From contig CAMJRV010000085.1 in NCBI GenBank assembly GCA_946408315.1, forward strand, positions 1 to 8,465: a DNA stretch of 8,465 nt. Reading direction: 5' to 3'. Within the stretch, counting starts at the first letter, position 1. Each line of letters begins with the position of its first letter. The stretch is from an uncultured Bacillota bacterium. GTDB lineage: Bacteria; Bacillota; Clostridia; Peptostreptococcales; Anaerovoracaceae. Below are positions 6,057 to 8,465 of this stretch, piece after piece. A model generated the notes under the pieces. That model saw only the letters and a list, made by a program, of their open reading frames with translations, searched no databases and had not been told where the DNA came from. A program made the translations under genes and the position numbers.

Positions 6057-6368
6057 ATGGATACGCAGTTGAAAAAAGGGGTTCTGGAAATGTGCGTTCT
6101 CATTCAGCTTTCCAGGCAGGATATGTACGGATATGAAATCATGAAGATCATTCAGGATGTTTTCCCCGATGTGTATGACGGATCGATCTATGCGATTTTG
6201 CGCCGGATCAGAGGGGACGGCTATGCGGAGACCTATATGAAGGACGTTCCTTCCGGCGGACCTGCGAGAAAATATTACAGACTCACTTCTCATGGGCTGG
6301 AATACTGCGAAAAGCTGATCTCCGAGTGGGAAAAAATGACGCGGAGCGTCGAAAGACTGATAAAATAG
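6057..6368 (+). CDS. PadR family transcriptional regulator
   Basis: This 103-residue protein is a PadR-type winged-helix regulator of the short subfamily. Visible marks are LKKGVLEMCVLIQLSRQ at the start, MYGYEI (23-28), the recognition-helix region DGSIYAILRRIRGDGY (41-56), the wing GGPARKYYRLTSHG (67-80), and a short C-terminal dimerisation helix. The ribosome site GAGG overlaps the HAAS-RDD stop codon, so the genes are probably translationally coupled. In many genomes the order is padR then the HAAS gene; here it is reversed. It is likely to repress its own operon through the dyads at 5107-5129 and 5154-5173. The ligand is unknown. Confidence 0.95.
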   Translation: MDTQLKKGVLEMCVLIQLSRQDMYGYEIMKIIQDVFPDVYDGSIYAILRRIRGDGYAETYMKDVPSGGPARKYYRLTSHGLEYCEKLISEWEKMTRSVERLIK

Positions 6369-6405
6369 GTGCGCGGCTGAAAAATTGCAGCGCGGAAAAT
6401 AAGAC

Positions 6406-6429
6406 GGGCAGAAGAAATATCTTCTGCCC
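6406..6429. terminator. Perfect hairpin between convergent genes, probable bidirectional terminator
   Basis: GGGCAGAAGA (6406-6415) and TCTTCTGCCC (6420-6429) pair perfectly around AATA. The hairpin lies 37 bases after padR and 11 bases after the coat-like gene ends on the other strand. On the minus strand it is followed by a partly T-rich run (GTCTTATTTTCC); on the plus strand the tail is poor in T. It most likely serves the minus-strand gene and possibly both. Confidence 0.7.
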
Positions 6430-6440
6430 TGATATATCAC

Positions 6441-7823
6441 TCACCAGCTGCAGCCGTTACAGCCGTGGAGCCGGAAAGCGGGTCTCGTGTCTGAACGGGA
6501 GCATTCGCTCGTGTCGTCGACGTCGCTCGTATCTTCCATATCGTCGCACAGTTCTCTGGCCAGGTCTCTGATGAGCCTCCTGTCACAGCCCCCGAGGTTT
6601 TCGGGCCTGCGCCGGGGCCGGCAATCTCGGTTTCCGGCTGACTCATCTCTGCATGGCCTGCAGGCGGCATCATCGGAGGTATCTTCTCTGCAGGGCCGGT
6701 TTCCCGAACCGCCGCTTCTGCATCTGCAATCGGGGCGATCGACGCCGCCGATTTCGCAATCTTCCGCGTTTTCTTCATTTTCAACCGCTCTGAGCGAGCC
6801 GTCGCAAGGCTGGAGTCCTTCGCATGCGTTGAGGCAGAACAATGTTTTGCGCACGGTCTGAACCTGAACGACCGGTTCGATGGATACGTTTGAAATGAGG
6901 GCCACAGTGCATGAGAGCGGGCTGACTGCCGGCGGACAAGGCGGGCACGGCGGGCAACACGGAATGCACGGAGGCGGGCATGGAGGCGGACAGCACGGAG
7001 TGCATGGCGGCGGACAAGGCGGCGGGCAACACGGAATGCATGGCGGCGGGCATGGACGCTGCGATTCACCGCAGACTGCGACCAATCTCGGATTGACCAG
7101 ATTGACATTTGCGCTGAACTGGAACTGGATTTCAGGCGCGATTCCGTTGACGCTGCAAGGCAGGCTCAGGTTTCTTACGGAGAAGCTGCTCAGGCCGTTA
7201 TTTGGAAGCATCGAATTCGAACTGTTCGGCGCATTGGATATGACGGCGCGGAACCGGCAGTTTCTGCCGCCCGTATTGACGGTGCCTTCCAGTACGTAGG
7301 TAGCTCTGAAATCCCAGGGGCCTGCGTTGCTGATCAGGAAAAATACCTTCGTCGGAAGATTTCTTTCGAGACAGCGGTTCTTTTGAACTCTGGCGACCAG
7401 ATTATCTGTTCTTGCTGTGTATTGACCATTGGCGAAGCTGACTGAATCAACAGGGAAACCGTCTACCGTCACCTGGGAAGCATAAATGTTCCCGGGGGGT
7501 CTCGTGCTGAAGAAATCGACAGCTACAAATGAATTGTCTATTTCAAATACGGCGTCGGGAGAAAGCGTGCACGGGAAAAGGCTGTTTCCTTCCAGGAAAA
7601 GCTCTGTCGTATAGTTTTCGCTTTGCATGCCGCCGGTATTCAGATTGAAAAGAAGCGGACTTGCGGTATCCTTATTGAACGAGAACACCTTATCAATATA
7701 CGTTAAGTGGGGACTTTCTCTGGTAAACTCCACGCCTTCCGTGTCGATGTTCGTTCCGCAGGTATGACCAAGGCAGTCGCGACGGGGAGGGCGGCAGGCA
7801 TCGGATGCATTTTGTCGTTTCAT
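6441..7823 (-). CDS. Cys/Pro-rich probable spore coat or exosporium protein
   Basis: I do not recognise an exact family for this 460-residue protein. Residues ~25-250 look like a beta-rich domain with many Asn, Ser and aromatic residues and scattered Cys, for example TYIDKVFSFN, DNSFVAVDFF and LPTKVFFLISNAGPWDF. Residues 257-298 are three perfect-length 12-residue repeats of the form PCPPPCxPCCPP (x = Ile, Thr, Ile) plus a shorter PPC tail. After a second short beta-like segment (~303-330), residues ~330-460 are charged and Cys-rich, with Arg-Asp-Cys clusters, ending in GCNGCSW. There is no signal peptide or membrane span. The high Cys count and repeats fit a disulfide-cross-linked spore-surface layer. 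AGAGAGG lies nine bases before the ATG. The gene points away from the sigma gene and towards padR. Spore location is inference. Confidence 0.8.
   Translation of the reverse strand: MKRQNASDACRPPRRDCLGHTCGTNIDTEGVEFTRESPHLTYIDKVFSFNKDTASPLLFNLNTGGMQSENYTTELFLEGNSLFPCTLSPDAVFEIDNSFVAVDFFSTRPPGNIYASQVTVDGFPVDSVSFANGQYTARTDNLVARVQKNRCLERNLPTKVFFLISNAGPWDFRATYVLEGTVNTGGRNCRFRAVISNAPNSSNSMLPNNGLSSFSVRNLSLPCSVNGIAPEIQFQFSANVNLVNPRLVAVCGESQRPCPPPCIPCCPPPCPPPCTPCCPPPCPPPCIPCCPPCPPCPPAVSPLSCTVALISNVSIEPVVQVQTVRKTLFCLNACEGLQPCDGSLRAVENEENAEDCEIGGVDRPDCRCRSGGSGNRPCREDTSDDAACRPCRDESAGNRDCRPRRRPENLGGCDRRLIRDLARELCDDMEDTSDVDDTSECSRSDTRPAFRLHGCNGCSW
6930..7052 (-). repeat. 36-bp tandem repeat encoding the Pro/Cys repeat
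   Basis: Three 36-bp units (about 6948-7055) plus a degenerate part unit (to 6930) encode PCPPPCxPCCPP. The units differ by scattered, mainly synonymous changes (GCAC/GCAT, GGAGGC/GGCGGC), and the third position of the variable codon alternates. Such arrays can vary in length between strains by slippage or recombination. Confidence 0.85.
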
Positions 7824-7891
7824 AACGATTAACCTCTCTTTTAGCTTGTATCATAGCAAACTCAGAAATAAAATTTACTATGTAAGAGGAA

Positions 7892-7921
7892 TTGACCGTA
7901 GACACATGGAATCGGTATGCT
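7892..7921 (+). promoter_or_regulatory. Candidate promoter for the sigma factor gene
   Basis: TTGACC (7892-7897) and TATGCT (7916-7921) are spaced by 18 bases. A second, perfect -10 hexamer TATAAT occurs at 8001-8006, much closer to the gene, but I see no matching -35 for it. The 244-base gap between the divergent genes contains no other gene that I can support. Confidence 0.35.
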
Positions 7922-8067
7922 ACATTATATGATAAATTGTTTTTGCTGCCACAGGTGGGAAACTCTTTTTCAGTTGAAGATAATTCATGCGGTCATTCGT
8001 TATAATATAAGAAGGAGGGTGCTCAGCCCGCACAGTGGATCAGAGCGAGCGCCGAAGGGAGGTGAGG

Positions 8068-8465
8068 ATGATCCCGGACAGAAAAAATCAATTGTTGGAA
8101 CACGCCGTCGAGGAATACGGAAGGCTTATCCTCACTGTCTGCAATTCCATGACGGGGGATTCCTTTGAGGCCGAGGACCTGGCTCAGGACACCTTCCTCT
8201 CAGCCTATAAAAATTTAGACAGCTTTGACGGTGCGAATCTGAAGGCCTGGCTGGTGAAAATCGCGGCGAATAAGTGCCGTGACTACCTGAAAAGTGCCGC
8301 AAGGAGGAGCGTCCCGGCTCCGGGAGAAACCTTCGAGCAGGTGGCCGACGCGTCTCCGGGCCTTGAGGCTGTGATCCTGGAACGGGATACGGAAAAGCGG
8401 ATCGAAAGGCTCTGCCAGAGTTTAAAGGAGCCGTATCGTTCTATCGCTATCGCCTATTTCTGCGA
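8068..8465 (+). CDS. ECF-type RNA polymerase sigma factor (3' end outside window)
   Basis: The first 132 residues are visible and the gene runs off the right edge. Residues ~11-77 form sigma region 2: AVEEYGRLILTVC, then EDLAQDTFLSAYKNLDSF (36-53; the EDLAQDTF core is typical), then LKAWLVKIAANKCRDYLKS (58-76), which corresponds to the -10-recognition helix. A Pro/Gly-rich linker (~80-100) precedes the start of region 4 (~112 onward, RIERLCQSLKEPYRS), which binds the -35. The protein has no region 1 or 3, as expected for group IV sigma factors. ATG at 8068 is backed by GGGAGG (8057-8062) five bases upstream. An anti-sigma partner is often encoded next, but that lies outside the window. Its target genes cannot be named, and the divergent coat-like gene is only a neighbour. 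Confidence 0.93.
   Translation, partial: MIPDRKNQLLEHAVEEYGRLILTVCNSMTGDSFEAEDLAQDTFLSAYKNLDSFDGANLKAWLVKIAANKCRDYLKSAARRSVPAPGETFEQVADASPGLEAVILERDTEKRIERLCQSLKEPYRSIAIAYFC

Noticed and set aside
6930..7055. CRISPR-like regular 36-bp repeats
   Set aside because: The units are contiguous with no spacers, contain no inner dyad typical of CRISPR repeats, and encode an in-frame protein repeat.
6880..7299. Plus-strand frame encoding a Gly/His/Gln-rich repeat protein
   Set aside because: It is the mirror of the minus-strand Pro/Cys repeat (GGC/GCA read for GCC/TGC). It has no good ribosome site, and the opposite frame is a full 460-codon gene with a proper start and terminator.
7845..7899. Sporulation sigma (SigE/SigK-like) promoters for the coat-like gene
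   Set aside because: A GATACAAG -10-like word (minus strand, 7852-7845) has a fair -35 14 bases away, but the start would fall inside the ribosome site. A CATAGTAA word (7882-7875) has only a weak AC at the -35. Neither is strong enough to annotate.
8019..8168. Small GTG-started frame before and inside the sigma gene
   Set aside because: Its ribosome site overlaps the start codon, the product resembles nothing, and it overlaps the well-supported sigma factor in another frame.

Overview
The window looks like chromosome from an anaerobic, spore-forming member of the Firmicutes (Clostridia-like). The grounds are strong purine-rich Shine-Dalgarno sites, a cobalamin gene, an oxygen-sensitive radical SAM gene, a PadR/HAAS regulatory pair, a Cys/Pro-rich coat-like protein and two copies of a helical protein family that I know mainly from Clostridia and relatives. 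Base composition is moderate, near 50% GC by eye. No rRNA, tRNA, insertion sequence, phage gene or CRISPR array is visible.

Layout. (1) Positions 1-311 hold the 3' end of cobT (B12 lower-ligand activation), closed by a strong intrinsic terminator. (2) Positions 481-2699 hold a compact AmmeMemoRadiSam locus: a Memo/LigB-AMMECR1 fusion overlapping the start of a radical SAM gene that lacks the usual Cys-rich tail. A DUF2164 gene (2735-2968) follows at once. (3) Positions 2988-4331 hold two paralogous, unrecognised helical proteins. Each is built from three copies of a two-helix unit, and each is preceded by a predicted mRNA hairpin with its ribosome-binding site in the loop. (4) sfsA lies at 4369-5100. 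(5) Positions 5104-6368 hold a membrane HAAS-RDD protein and a PadR repressor in one operon, behind a promoter flanked by two similar dyads that are likely PadR operators. (6) On the minus strand, 6441-7823, is a 460-residue Cys/Pro-rich probable spore-surface protein, convergent with padR across a perfect hairpin. (7) Running off the right edge is an ECF-type sigma factor gene, divergent from the coat-like gene across a 244-nt gap.

How the genes work together. The Memo-AMMECR1 fusion and the radical SAM enzyme almost certainly act together, since their genes overlap and the three domains co-occur in many genomes, although I cannot give their product. PadR probably represses its own operon with the HAAS-RDD membrane protein. 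The helical paralogs probably share post-transcriptional control. The most interesting unexplained parts are the three-repeat His-bearing paralog pair with matched hairpin leaders, and the minimal two-gene form of the AmmeMemoRadiSam system.
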